The notes beneath the pieces are model-generated. The model was given only the letters and a program-made list of their open reading frames with translations, did no database searches and was not told the DNA's origin. Positions 9,349-17,308 of a stretch of DNA of 24,527 bases are shown here, piece by piece. The stretch spans positions 1-24,527 of the forward strand of contig CAYVMN010000044.1 of assembly GCA_964452575.1 (NCBI GenBank). Direction: 5' to 3'. A program made the position numbers and the translations under genes. Positions within the stretch are counted from its first letter, which is position 1, and each line of letters opens with the position of its first letter. This DNA is from CAYVMN01 sp964452575 (GTDB lineage: Bacteria > Desulfobacterota > DSM-4660 > Desulfatiglandales > Desulfatiglandaceae).

Positions 9349-9537
9349 TTAACCGGCGTATACCGCTCTATAAACCACGGGAAGGGCCTTTTGCCTTTCG
9401 ACTGACAACCCACGATCAACCAGTTCATAGGCCAAACATGCCTCATACGCTGACTCCAATAAGCCAGGACCAAGTTCTCGATGAACAGCGATGGCAGCAC
9501 CTATTACAGACTCTGTTATCTTATCTATTTCTTTCAC
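9349..9537 (-). pseudogene. GxxExxY protein, C-terminally truncated
   Basis: A 62-residue ORF with the defining motif at residues 25-31 (GLLESAY: G25, E28, Y31) and the typical opening ITESVIGAAIAVHRELGPG. Full-length family members are about 120-130 residues and, as I recall, belong to the PD-(D/E)XK nuclease-like superfamily; here the frame ends soon after LPVVYRAVYAG, losing the half that would carry the catalytic core. The start is GTG with GGGAATAA upstream. It is the only gene within the inverted-repeat cassette. Probably inactive as a nuclease. Confidence 0.8.
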
Positions 9538-9547
9538 AACTTATTCC

Positions 9548-9578
9548 CTCTGTGTTCTCAGTGATCTCAGTGGTGAAC
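9548..9578 (-). repeat. Right terminal inverted repeat of GxxExxY cassette
   Basis: Reverse complement begins GTTCACCACTGAGATCACTG and matches the left copy at 25 of 31 positions. It lies 10 bp upstream of the GxxExxY start codon. Confidence 0.75.
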
Positions 9579-9605
9579 TGTTACGTTACGTCAAGGAGGA
9601 AATGG

Positions 9606-9662
9606 ATGTCAATAAAGATAGGTGGTCCTTGGCTCTATCCCTCAAATATTCCTGTTGAATAA
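9606..9662 (+). CDS. Possible 18-residue leader or remnant peptide
   Basis: An ideal AAGGAGG ribosome site (9593-9599) stands about 6 bases before an ATG that opens an 18-codon frame (MSIKIGGPWLYPSNIPVE). It starts 14 bp beyond the right direct repeat of the GxxExxY cassette and ends about 75 bp before the MFS start. It could be a leader peptide, or the 5' stub of a broken gene. No homology is recognised and translation is unproven. Confidence 0.25.
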   Translation: MSIKIGGPWLYPSNIPVE

Positions 9663-9705
9663 CAGAGTACTTGTGATAACGTACATCAAGACCAAGACAA
9701 GAGTT

Positions 9706-9725
9706 GCCCCAAGGCCTTTTGGGGC
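9706..9725 (+). promoter_or_regulatory. Hairpin in MFS gene leader
   Basis: A 7-bp perfect stem (GCCCCAA / TTGGGGC) with a 6-base GGCCTT loop ends 11 bases before the preferred ATG at 9737. It overlaps the region where a ribosome site would be and could damp translation. There is no T-tract, so it is not a typical terminator. Confidence 0.35.
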
Positions 9726-9736
9726 CTCATGAAGAA

Positions 9737-11041
9737 ATGATTCAATTCAGACAACCTCCTCACAATCAAAAAGGCATATTCTACGGCTGGGTTATCCTAT
9801 CCATTGCCTTTGTCACCCTAGTTCTTGGCTACGCCGTCAGGAACACCTTCTCTGTCTTTTATCCCACCATTGTCGAGGAATTCGGGTGGGGGAGAGCCAA
9901 TACGGCCTTGATGTTTTCTATTAATATCATTGCCTATGGTCTAATTGCGCCGCTTGCGGGGAGCCTGGTTGATAGGTTTGGACCAAGACTCATACTGCCC
10001 ATAGGGGGCCTAATCGTTGGAGGTGGCTTAGCCCTATGCAGCAAGGCTACTACTCACTGGCATTTTTATCTCTTCTATGGGGGTATGGTAGCCGCAGGCC
10101 TGAGCCTGGTAGGCTGGACACCCCTAACCGCCATAGTATCGAACTGGTTTTTCAAAAGGCGCGGCCTTGCCTTCGGTGTCCTGGCTGCCGGCTTTGGTGG
10201 CAGTCTAGTATTTGCCTCAGTCGCCCAGTTTTTGATCTCCACCTTCGGCTGGCAAACCGCCTATGTCATTATCGGGCTCTCTTTGATTGTTATTGTTGCG
10301 CCCTTATGCGGCATCTTTATGTACAGTAGGCCCCAAAACAAGGGGCTTTTGCCAGATGGTATTTCGGTCTCATCACAAGAACCGCGGGGGCTGAATGGGC
10401 CTGAGATGTCAACTGTGCGGGACGAGAAATGGGCTACTACCTGGACACTTTCCCGGGCGACGAAGACCTATCACTTCTGGCTCCTTTTCCTGATCGCCTT
10501 TTTCTTCCTGGGTCTTGCTGAAACCATAGCGATTTCTCATCAGGTCTTCTTTTTCAGGGATGTGGGTTATGGACCTATGCCGGCTGCCAATATTTACAGC
10601 GTATTTGGGTCTGCCTTTGTGCTTGGTAACCTCTGCAGCTTCATTTCAGACCGAGCCGGCCGGGAAAAGGTCTTCATATCCTGCTGCCTGGTCAGTGCCC
10701 TGGCCGTATGCCTCTTGTTCCTGATCAAAGACGCATCGCGGCCGTGGATGGCCATTTTGTTTGCCGTCTTCTTTGGCCTGGGGATAGGCGCCGGAGGCCC
10801 CGTGTTTTTCACAACAGTAGCCGACCTCTTCCAGGGGAGGCATTTTGGCTCTATCCAGGGCACAGTGGTACTGGGATTCTCCTTGGGCGGTGCGCTTGCC
10901 CCATGGCTTGCAGGATTTATCCATGACAGAACCGGTAGCTACTTTTCAACTTTCCTTATACTATTGGGGTCAATACTCATCTCAATATTTCTGATGTGGC
11001 TCGTCTCTGCCAGCAGGTTGAGGCCACCTGCCGACAAATAA
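9737..11041 (+). CDS. MFS transporter, monocarboxylate/oxalate-formate (OFA/MCT-like) type
   Basis: A 12-helix major facilitator secondary transporter of the inner membrane, most like the MCT/OFA branch that moves organic anions. The opening FYGWVILSIAFV and the first-helix pattern NTFSVFYPTIVEEFGW with R at WGRA are typical of that branch. The loop 2-3 motif appears as GSLVDRFGPRLIL, and helix 5 has GFGGSLVFASV. The central cytoplasmic loop lies between the two six-helix halves. The frame is open from a TTG at 9704, but the ATG at 9737 (MIQFRQPP, 434 residues) is the more likely start because the upstream stretch is a hairpin. Its ribosome site is weak. Substrate is inferred only at class level. 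Confidence 0.9.
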   Translation: MIQFRQPPHNQKGIFYGWVILSIAFVTLVLGYAVRNTFSVFYPTIVEEFGWGRANTALMFSINIIAYGLIAPLAGSLVDRFGPRLILPIGGLIVGGGLALCSKATTHWHFYLFYGGMVAAGLSLVGWTPLTAIVSNWFFKRRGLAFGVLAAGFGGSLVFASVAQFLISTFGWQTAYVIIGLSLIVIVAPLCGIFMYSRPQNKGLLPDGISVSSQEPRGLNGPEMSTVRDEKWATTWTLSRATKTYHFWLLFLIAFFFLGLAETIAISHQVFFFRDVGYGPMPAANIYSVFGSAFVLGNLCSFISDRAGREKVFISCCLVSALAVCLLFLIKDASRPWMAILFAVFFGLGIGAGGPVFFTTVADLFQGRHFGSIQGTVVLGFSLGGALAPWLAGFIHDRTGSYFSTFLILLGSILISIFLMWLVSASRLRPPADK

Positions 11042-11202
11042 GGATGTAGATTCTCGCAATGGAGTCTCACCTACTCGATCACTCTAATACCCTGTGCACG
11101 GTTATGGACCCACTAAGGTCTCTTGACGGGCAGCCATCTTTCCGGTAGCCTTGCCTGAATTCAAAGACCAGCTTGATTCCAAAATGGTGAAAGGAGCGCT
11201 TT

Positions 11203-12432
11203 ATGAGGCAGGATTGGCCTTCCCGGTTTTCTGACAACATCAGGGGATTTGAGGGCTATTCCATCGGAAAGCTTTTCAAATTACTGGATGACCCGGAGAT
11301 CATCTCCCTGGCAGGGGGACTTCCATCCCCGGAGATGTTTGCAAAGGAGGAGATGCAACTCGCCTCTAAACTGGATCTGAGGGACAATGTCGAGAAGATT
11401 ATGCAATACAGTGCCACCCCAGGCGAAAAAGGCCTGATTGAGGCGGTGATTCAATTTCTCGAGAAAGACCATATCCGCATCTCGGAGGAAAATATTGTGA
11501 TTACCTCATCAGGCCAGCAGGGACTGGACCTGGCAGGGCGTCTCTTCCTGGATCCGGGAGATGTGATTATCATCGATCGGCCCACATTTGCCGGTGCAAT
11601 TGTCGCCTTCCAGATGGAACGCCCCGTATTCGTGGGGGTCAATATTGAAAAAGACGGATCTGACGTCGATGGGTTTCGGGAAAGACTTGAGGACCTGGAA
11701 AGGGAGAACAGGAGGCCGAAATTCATTTATGTGGTGCCTGATTTCCAGAATCCGACCGGAATAACAATGAGTCTAGAAAAGAGGCGCGCCCTCCTGGACC
11801 TGAGCTATTACTACGATGTTCCGATCATTGAAGACAGCCCATATCGTCACCTCAGGTATTACGGCCAAACAGTCCCTTCCATCTTCAGCCTCGACCAGGA
11901 GATGGGGGGCGGCCATGTTATTGGTCTCTATACCTTCTCTAAGCTCTTCTGCCCTGGCATGCGTGTGGGTTTTAATATAGGCCCCAGAGATGTGATTGAA
12001 CAGATGACCAATATCAAGGAGGGGAGCGTACTCACCACACCCAAGTACAACCAGGATATGTGCACGGCCTTTCTCACAGAGATGGACTCTGACTCCTACT
12101 TTGAGAAGTGCAGGACCTATTACCGGGAAAAGCTTCGATTGTTCCTCGATACAATGGCAGGCCATTTCCCTAGTGGAGACGGCTTCTCCTGGACTGAACC
12201 CGAGGGCGGCCTCTTTCTCTGGGTCACCGTGCCTGATTCTATGGATACCCTCAAACTGCTCCATGAGGCAATAAAGTTGAAGGTGGCCTTCGTCCCTGGA
12301 AATGCCTTCTATGCCGAAAACCGTGAAAACAATCATATGAGGATCAACTTCTCCTACCCATCAAAAGGGCAGCTAGTCGAGGCTGTCATGAGACTCGCAA
12401 GATTTATCGATAAATATTGGAGACAAGAATGA
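11203..12432 (+). CDS. PLP-dependent aminotransferase, class I/II (2-aminoadipate/aromatic aminotransferase-like)
   Basis: A fold-type I aminotransferase related to LysN-type 2-aminoadipate and aromatic/branched-chain transaminases, moving amino groups between an amino acid and 2-oxoglutarate. In the 409 residues, ISLAGGLPSPEMF near 34-46 is the substrate-loop motif, QNPTG at 182-186 holds the PLP-contacting Asn183, Asp211 and Tyr214 (EDSPY) contact the cofactor ring, and Lys247 in YTFSKLFCPGMRVGF is the Schiff-base lysine. The C-terminal MRINFSYPS carries the carboxylate-binding arginine. There is no N-terminal GntR domain, so it is not a MocR regulator. AAAGGAG precedes the ATG by 7 bases. 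Its stop codon overlaps the next start as ATGA, so translation is coupled to the M16C peptidase. Confidence 0.93.
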   Translation: MRQDWPSRFSDNIRGFEGYSIGKLFKLLDDPEIISLAGGLPSPEMFAKEEMQLASKLDLRDNVEKIMQYSATPGEKGLIEAVIQFLEKDHIRISEENIVITSSGQQGLDLAGRLFLDPGDVIIIDRPTFAGAIVAFQMERPVFVGVNIEKDGSDVDGFRERLEDLERENRRPKFIYVVPDFQNPTGITMSLEKRRALLDLSYYYDVPIIEDSPYRHLRYYGQTVPSIFSLDQEMGGGHVIGLYTFSKLFCPGMRVGFNIGPRDVIEQMTNIKEGSVLTTPKYNQDMCTAFLTEMDSDSYFEKCRTYYREKLRLFLDTMAGHFPSGDGFSWTEPEGGLFLWVTVPDSMDTLKLLHEAIKLKVAFVPGNAFYAENRENNHMRINFSYPSKGQLVEAVMRLARFIDKYWRQE

Positions 12433-15347
12433 CCATCATCCACGGCTTCCAGCTCCAAAAGGAAAAAGACATCAAGGAATTGAAAACCAAAGCCAGCATC
12501 TTCCGCCATGTGAAGACCAGGGCCCAGCTCCTGTCTCTTTCCAATGACGACGAGAACAAGGTCTTTGGCATAACCTTTCGCACACCCCCGTTTGATTCCA
12601 CAGGCCTCCCACACATATTGGAACACTCTGTGCTCTGCGGCTCCCGAAAATACCCGCTAAAAGAACCCTTTGTGGAACTGCTGAAAGGTTCCCTCAAGAC
12701 CTTTCTGAACGCCTTCACCTATCCGGACAGGACCTGCTATCCTGTGGCCAGCCAGAATCTTCAGGACTTCTACAACCTCATAGATGTCTACCTGGATGCT
12801 GTCCTCTATCCCCGGCTGAACCCTCACATCTTCCAGCAGGAAGGGTGGCACTTTGAACTGGAGGACCAGGATAGCCCCCTTGTGTATAAGGGGGTTGTCT
12901 TTAACGAGATGAAGGGGTCCTATTCATCCCCTGACATCCTCCTCTCAGAGCAATCCCTCCAGTCCCTCTTTCCCGATACCGCCTACTCATTTGATTCCGG
13001 GGGCGACCCAAAAAAGATCCCTGACCTCACCTTTGACCAGTTCCGCGCATTTCATGCAAAGTACTATCATCCTTCCAATGCCCGCATCTATTTCTATGGT
13101 GACGATGACCCTCACGAGCGCCTGAGAATTACCGACGAATATCTGAGAGACTTCGACCCCCTCGAGATTGACTCTACCGTCCGGTTGCAGTCCCCTTTTA
13201 TTGAACCAAAGCACCTGCGCCGTTACTTTATGGCAGCAATGGAAGAAGGGGGCAAACCAAAGGGGATGGTCACCCTCAACTGGCTCCTACCGGAGACCAC
13301 AGATATCCAGGCCAACTTTGCCCTCCGCATACTGGACTATATCCTACTCGGTATGCCTGCCTCTCCACTGCGAAAGGCCCTGATAGATTCCCGCCTGGGG
13401 GAGGATATGGCAGGTGTGGGCCTCAGCGCCGAACTGAGACAGATCTACTTCTCAACCGGGCTTAAAGGCATTGCCATGGAGGATGTGGGCAAGGTCGAGT
13501 CCCTTGTAATGGAAACCCTGACCACCCTGGCCCAAGAGGGCATAGACCCATCAACAGTGGAAGCGGCCCTCAACACGGTAGAATTTCGACTGAGAGAAAA
13601 TAACACAGGACACCTTCCTCGTGGTCTCTTGCTCATGCTGCATGCCCTTACCACCTGGCTTTATGGCGGCGATCCGCTGGCCCTTCTGGCCTTTGAGAGA
13701 CCCATGGAAGACATAAAATCATCTGCAGGCAAAAACGCCTCCTTTTTTGAGCAGCTTATTGACCGGTTCTTTACAACAAACCCCCATCGCACCACCCTTT
13801 CCCTCCAACCCGATTCTGAACTCCGAGAGAGGGAAGAGGCCGAAGAGAGGAAGCGGTTGTCAGAGGCCCGCACCCGGATGACTGGGGCAGACATAAGGGG
13901 GGCGATAGAGAATATTCATTCCCTTAAACGGCTGCAAGAAACCCCCGACCCCCCTGAGGCCCTAAAGACCATTCCTGTCTTAAGACTGAAGGATCTGGAT
14001 AAAAAAAACAAAATTATCCCCTCTGCCCATTCGGAAATAAAGGAGACCAAGAGCCTGTTCCACGACCTCTTCACCAATAGTATCGTCTACCTTGACATCG
14101 GCTTTAACCTCCATACCCTGCCCGCCAGGTACCTCGCCTATGTGCCCCTCTTCGGAAGGGCCCTGGTTGAAATGGGAACAGAAGAGGAGGACTTCGTCTC
14201 TCTTACCCAACGAATTGGCAGAAAGACCGGGGGGATCTTTCCGGTCTCATTCACATCCCCTACCGTTAAGGTCGACCGTGGTGCAGCATGGCTCTTCCTG
14301 CGCTGCAAGGCGATGATCGCTCAGGCCGAGGATCTGGTCCAGATCCTGCGCGATATCCTCCTCAAGATTCGGCTGGACAACCAGGAACGCTTCCGTCAGA
14401 TGGTCATGGAAGAAAAGGCAAGGCAGGAGCAGAAGCTGATCCCAAATGGACATCAGTTCATAGACCTGCGCCTCAGGTCGCATTTTGGTGAGGCCTATTG
14501 GGCCGCAGAGCAGATGAGCGGGGTGAGCTATCTATCCTTTTTGAGAGAACTGGCGAGGGACTTTGATGAGAAATGGAACGAGGTCCTGGCTTCCCTCACC
14601 CATATCTGGCAAGCCCTTGTAAACCGCAGATCCATTATACTCAATACCACCCTTGACGAGACGAGCCGGACCAGGTTTATGCCCCTATTGGATGGACTCC
14701 TTGAAGAGCTGCCTGAGGTCAAGGCTGAAGAGATCGACTGGCCAGCACCGGAAACGGCCGTTTTTGAGGGAATGACCATCCCTTCCCAGGTCAACTATGT
14801 GGGCAAGGCCGCAAATCTATACCAACTGGGTTACACCTATCACGGCTCGGCCAAGGTCATCACCCGTTACCTTCGCAATACCTGGTTGTGGGACCGCATC
14901 AGGGTCCAGGGCGGGGCCTATGGGGCCTTTTGCCAGTTCAATCGCATGTCGGGCGTGCTGACCTTTGTCTCCTATCGTGACCCCAATCTTACCGCTACCG
15001 TTGAGGTCTTTGACGGCGCTGCCCGCTTCCTGCGCGACACCACCCTTAGCCAAGAAGAGCTGCATAAAGGCATTATCGGAGCCATTGGAGACCTCGACGC
15101 CCACATGCTCCCTGACACAAAGGGGTATACCTCCATGGTTCGTCATCTCATTGGAGATACAGAGGAGGCTCGCCAGCAGATGCGGGATGAAATCCTGGGG
15201 ACGACTATAGCTGACTTCAAATCCTTTTCAAGAATACTGGAGGGCGTAAGGGACGCTGGAGTGATAAAGGTGCTCGGCTCCCCCACCGCTATCCAATCCG
15301 CTAACGCAGAAATGCCCGGGTGGCTTAAGGTGGTCAATATACTCTAA
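12429..15347 (+). CDS. M16C (presequence protease/PreP-like) zinc metallopeptidase
   Basis: A large oligopeptidase of the PreP/Cym1/falcilysin group that encloses and degrades unstructured peptides, probably in the cytoplasm because no signal peptide is seen. Numbering from the ATG at 12429 (972 residues), the inverted zinc motif HILEH is at 62-66 and the third ligand is Glu160 in VVFNEMKGSYS, spaced as in PreP. LKGSLKTFLNAFTYPDRTCYPV and the C-terminal VQGGAYGAFCQFNRMSG segment with its R...Y region are family hallmarks. A TTG 12 bases earlier is in frame, but the ATG forms a 4-base ATGA overlap with the aminotransferase stop and has GGAGA just upstream. The operon partner suggests peptide salvage followed by transamination, an inference. 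Confidence 0.94.
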   Translation: MTIIHGFQLQKEKDIKELKTKASIFRHVKTRAQLLSLSNDDENKVFGITFRTPPFDSTGLPHILEHSVLCGSRKYPLKEPFVELLKGSLKTFLNAFTYPDRTCYPVASQNLQDFYNLIDVYLDAVLYPRLNPHIFQQEGWHFELEDQDSPLVYKGVVFNEMKGSYSSPDILLSEQSLQSLFPDTAYSFDSGGDPKKIPDLTFDQFRAFHAKYYHPSNARIYFYGDDDPHERLRITDEYLRDFDPLEIDSTVRLQSPFIEPKHLRRYFMAAMEEGGKPKGMVTLNWLLPETTDIQANFALRILDYILLGMPASPLRKALIDSRLGEDMAGVGLSAELRQIYFSTGLKGIAMEDVGKVESLVMETLTTLAQEGIDPSTVEAALNTVEFRLRENNTGHLPRGLLLMLHALTTWLYGGDPLALLAFERPMEDIKSSAGKNASFFEQLIDRFFTTNPHRTTLSLQPDSELREREEAEERKRLSEARTRMTGADIRGAIENIHSLKRLQETPDPPEALKTIPVLRLKDLDKKNKIIPSAHSEIKETKSLFHDLFTNSIVYLDIGFNLHTLPARYLAYVPLFGRALVEMGTEEEDFVSLTQRIGRKTGGIFPVSFTSPTVKVDRGAAWLFLRCKAMIAQAEDLVQILRDILLKIRLDNQERFRQMVMEEKARQEQKLIPNGHQFIDLRLRSHFGEAYWAAEQMSGVSYLSFLRELARDFDEKWNEVLASLTHIWQALVNRRSIILNTTLDETSRTRFMPLLDGLLEELPEVKAEEIDWPAPETAVFEGMTIPSQVNYVGKAANLYQLGYTYHGSAKVITRYLRNTWLWDRIRVQGGAYGAFCQFNRMSGVLTFVSYRDPNLTATVEVFDGAARFLRDTTLSQEELHKGIIGAIGDLDAHMLPDTKGYTSMVRHLIGDTEEARQQMRDEILGTTIADFKSFSRILEGVRDAGVIKVLGSPTAIQSANAEMPGWLKVVNIL

Positions 15348-15376
15348 TAGGCTGTATCTCTCCTAGGCCCCCTAAA

Positions 15377-17008
15377 TCAGCGCTCACGCAATGATGGTTC
15401 CGAGCGCAACCAGTCGATCCCGTCGATCAGCTCCTGCTGGCGATCGACCATTGGCACTTCGATCAAGGAGGGCCGATTCACAGAGAGGGCCTCCTGGAAA
15501 ATGTCCTTGAAGTCAGAAAGGTTGTCAACACGCCTTCCATAGGCCCCAAAGGATTCTGCAAACTGAACGAAGTCGGGATTGTGTAAATCCGCATCTATGA
15601 TGCGGCCGTTGTAATATTTTTGCTGCGAGCCTTTGATGGAGCTAAGGCACCGGTCGTTCACAACGATCGTGACCACATTCATGCCGTATTTCATCGCCGT
15701 AGATAGCTCAGGGGAACCCATCATGAAGCCACCGTCGCCCGTAAGACATACAACCGGTTTTTCAGGGTGAGCAGCCTTCGCCCCGATCGCCGCAGGAAAT
15801 GCGTATCCCAGTGAAACACTGACATTTGGGAAAAGAAAAGTGGATGGGTCGGAGACGGGAAACTCGTCGAGAGTTGCATAGCCGATTGCATGGACATCAA
15901 CAGATAGGATTCCGTCTTCGGGAAGGACTTCCCGGATCTCGGCGAGGAGCGGTATTGGGGGCTGCGCAGCGAACCTCTTTCGAAAGCCCTGCAAGGGTTT
16001 TTTCCAGGTGTTCTGTCTCTGTTCAGTATTCTCGATAAATGCCCTCAGGGTTGCCTTCAGGTCTCCCAGGACGCTGAAATCAGAGGGATATTCTGAGCCG
16101 ATTTCCCGCGGGTCCTCATCGATCTGGATGATGGGCCGGGCCGGCTCCAGGGACCAGGAGAGCGTGTCCAGGGAGGTGAAGCGAGGGCCGACGGCAAGGG
16201 TGCAGTCGGCGATTTTCATCGCCTCACGGGCGAGGAAGCGATTACAGTGTGAGAGGGCAAGAGGGTGGTCTTCCCGGAGGGCGCCCTTGGCGCATCTCGT
16301 CACTGCCACCGGGGCGTTCAGCTTCTCGGCGAGCAACCGTAATTCCTCCCGTGCGCCCGCATGGATGACGGCAGAACCCGCGAAAATCATCGGCATCCTC
16401 GCCTTCTTGAGGGCTTCTGACGCTGCCCGGATGGCATCGGGATCCGGATTTGCAGCCGGTGTCCGGCCAACCATAGTGGGGACATCCGCCTCTCCGGAAT
16501 CGCTCAAGACGTCGTCCGGGAACTCCAGCACCACGGGGCCGGGGCGGCCTGAACGAAGGGCGCGAAAGGCCTCAACCACAACCTTCGGGATCTCGTCATG
16601 GCCTCGCGCAATTGCGCAATACTTTGTAATCGGCCTGAAGAATGCCATTTGATCCAGACCGTGGAACACCTTCGCAGGGTCTTTGTCATAGAACCTTGAA
16701 TGACTCTGTCCCGTAATCAGCAGCACCGGCATGCAATCTGTGAAGGCCTCCAGGATCCCCGTGGCAGCATTCGTGGCGCCAGGCCCTGGCACTGTGACCG
16801 CGACGCCGACCTCACCCGTTGCCCGGGCGAAACCACCTGCCATCAAGGTAGAAGCGTACTCGTGGCGCACGAGATAGTGATCTATTGCCCCCCGACGGAA
16901 AATTGCATCGTAGATTTGAAGGTTCTGCACCCCGGGCATCCCAAAGACGCAACGGACGCCCTGCGCTTTCAGACACTCAACAAGAAGATCTCCACCCTTC
17001 ATAGACAC
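15377..17008 (-). CDS. ThDP-dependent enzyme, acetolactate synthase large-subunit-like
   Basis: A thiamine-diphosphate enzyme of the acetolactate synthase/benzoylformate decarboxylase superfamily, cytoplasmic. The 543 residues carry the N-terminal PYR domain with the cofactor-activating glutamate at residue 50 (RHEYASTLMA), a central domain with IDEDPREIGSEYP, and the PP domain with the ThDP/Mg motif GDG at 424-426 and Asn at about 451. It is a stand-alone gene with no ilvN-type regulatory subunit nearby, which fits a catabolic or uncharacterised homolog better than biosynthetic IlvB. The start may be GTG at 17008 or ATG at 17002; a run of seven G lies about 11-17 bases upstream. It converges on the M16C gene with a 29-bp gap. 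Substrate is not resolved. Confidence 0.9.
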   Translation of the reverse strand: MSMKGGDLLVECLKAQGVRCVFGMPGVQNLQIYDAIFRRGAIDHYLVRHEYASTLMAGGFARATGEVGVAVTVPGPGATNAATGILEAFTDCMPVLLITGQSHSRFYDKDPAKVFHGLDQMAFFRPITKYCAIARGHDEIPKVVVEAFRALRSGRPGPVVLEFPDDVLSDSGEADVPTMVGRTPAANPDPDAIRAASEALKKARMPMIFAGSAVIHAGAREELRLLAEKLNAPVAVTRCAKGALREDHPLALSHCNRFLAREAMKIADCTLAVGPRFTSLDTLSWSLEPARPIIQIDEDPREIGSEYPSDFSVLGDLKATLRAFIENTEQRQNTWKKPLQGFRKRFAAQPPIPLLAEIREVLPEDGILSVDVHAIGYATLDEFPVSDPSTFLFPNVSVSLGYAFPAAIGAKAAHPEKPVVCLTGDGGFMMGSPELSTAMKYGMNVVTIVVNDRCLSSIKGSQQKYYNGRIIDADLHNPDFVQFAESFGAYGRRVDNLSDFKDIFQEALSVNRPSLIEVPMVDRQQELIDGIDWLRSEPSLRER

Positions 17009-17308
17009 GATTATTATACCCCCCCTGTTTTCATGATTCTCTCAATTATCCGCAGCCGGCCGCGGCAGGCCCTGTGGATCAAAACGCTCAAAACCGAGCT
17101 TGGGATCCACTGGACAGCGAACCGGAACATGGCCAACGATTGAAGACTTATAAGATCTCGACGTCTTTTTCAAGACATATCAAAAATGTGGCTCCATAAT
17201 TGGCCCTGTTTTTAAATGCCTCTCCCGTTTCCCGTTCCTACGGATCGGACCCCAAACCAACAAAACCAAAAACCAGATCGGCACGTTGTTAGGCAATGTT
17301 TTCCTTCC
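17009..17308. other. Intergenic, nothing clear
   Basis: About 300 bp upstream of the ThDP enzyme and downstream of the HgcAB-like fusion gene. No open frame with family resemblance, no strong promoter pair with correct spacing, and no GC-rich hairpin followed by a T-run was seen on either strand. A weak AAGAC/GTCTT pairing before a short T-run near 17143-17170 is too weak to call a terminator. Confidence 0.5.

Larger units (their letters stand above)
9279..9592. mobile_element. Small TIR-bounded cassette carrying a GxxExxY gene, with 8-bp direct repeats
   Basis: Imperfect inverted repeats of 31 bp (25 of 31 identical) at 9293-9323 and 9548-9578 begin GTTCACCAC and contain CACAGAG-type units; they extend weakly outward by 6 bases. 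Immediately outside this 298-bp unit (9287-9584) are identical 8-bp direct repeats GTTACGTC (9279-9286 and 9585-9592), which look like a target-site duplication. The only gene inside is a truncated GxxExxY ORF. No transposase is present, so mobility would be in trans. Confidence 0.65.

Noticed and set aside
9345..9662. A 105-codon plus-strand frame across the GxxExxY cassette
   Set aside because: Antisense to the recognised GxxExxY motif and runs through both the inverted repeat and the direct repeat.
11154..11168. A 15-bp exact repeat (CCTGAATTCAAAGAC) also found at 22047-22061
   Set aside because: One exact 15-mer repeat in a 24.5-kb window is not far from chance expectation, and the flanks differ.
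11773..12336. A 187-codon open frame on the minus strand
   Set aside because: Antisense to the aminotransferase, whose catalytic motifs are clear; no protein-like pattern.
17013..17044. TATAAT upstream of the ThDP enzyme gene
   Set aside because: The only TTGAGA-like -35 is 20 bp away and the -10 nearly touches the start codon, so spacing does not support a promoter.
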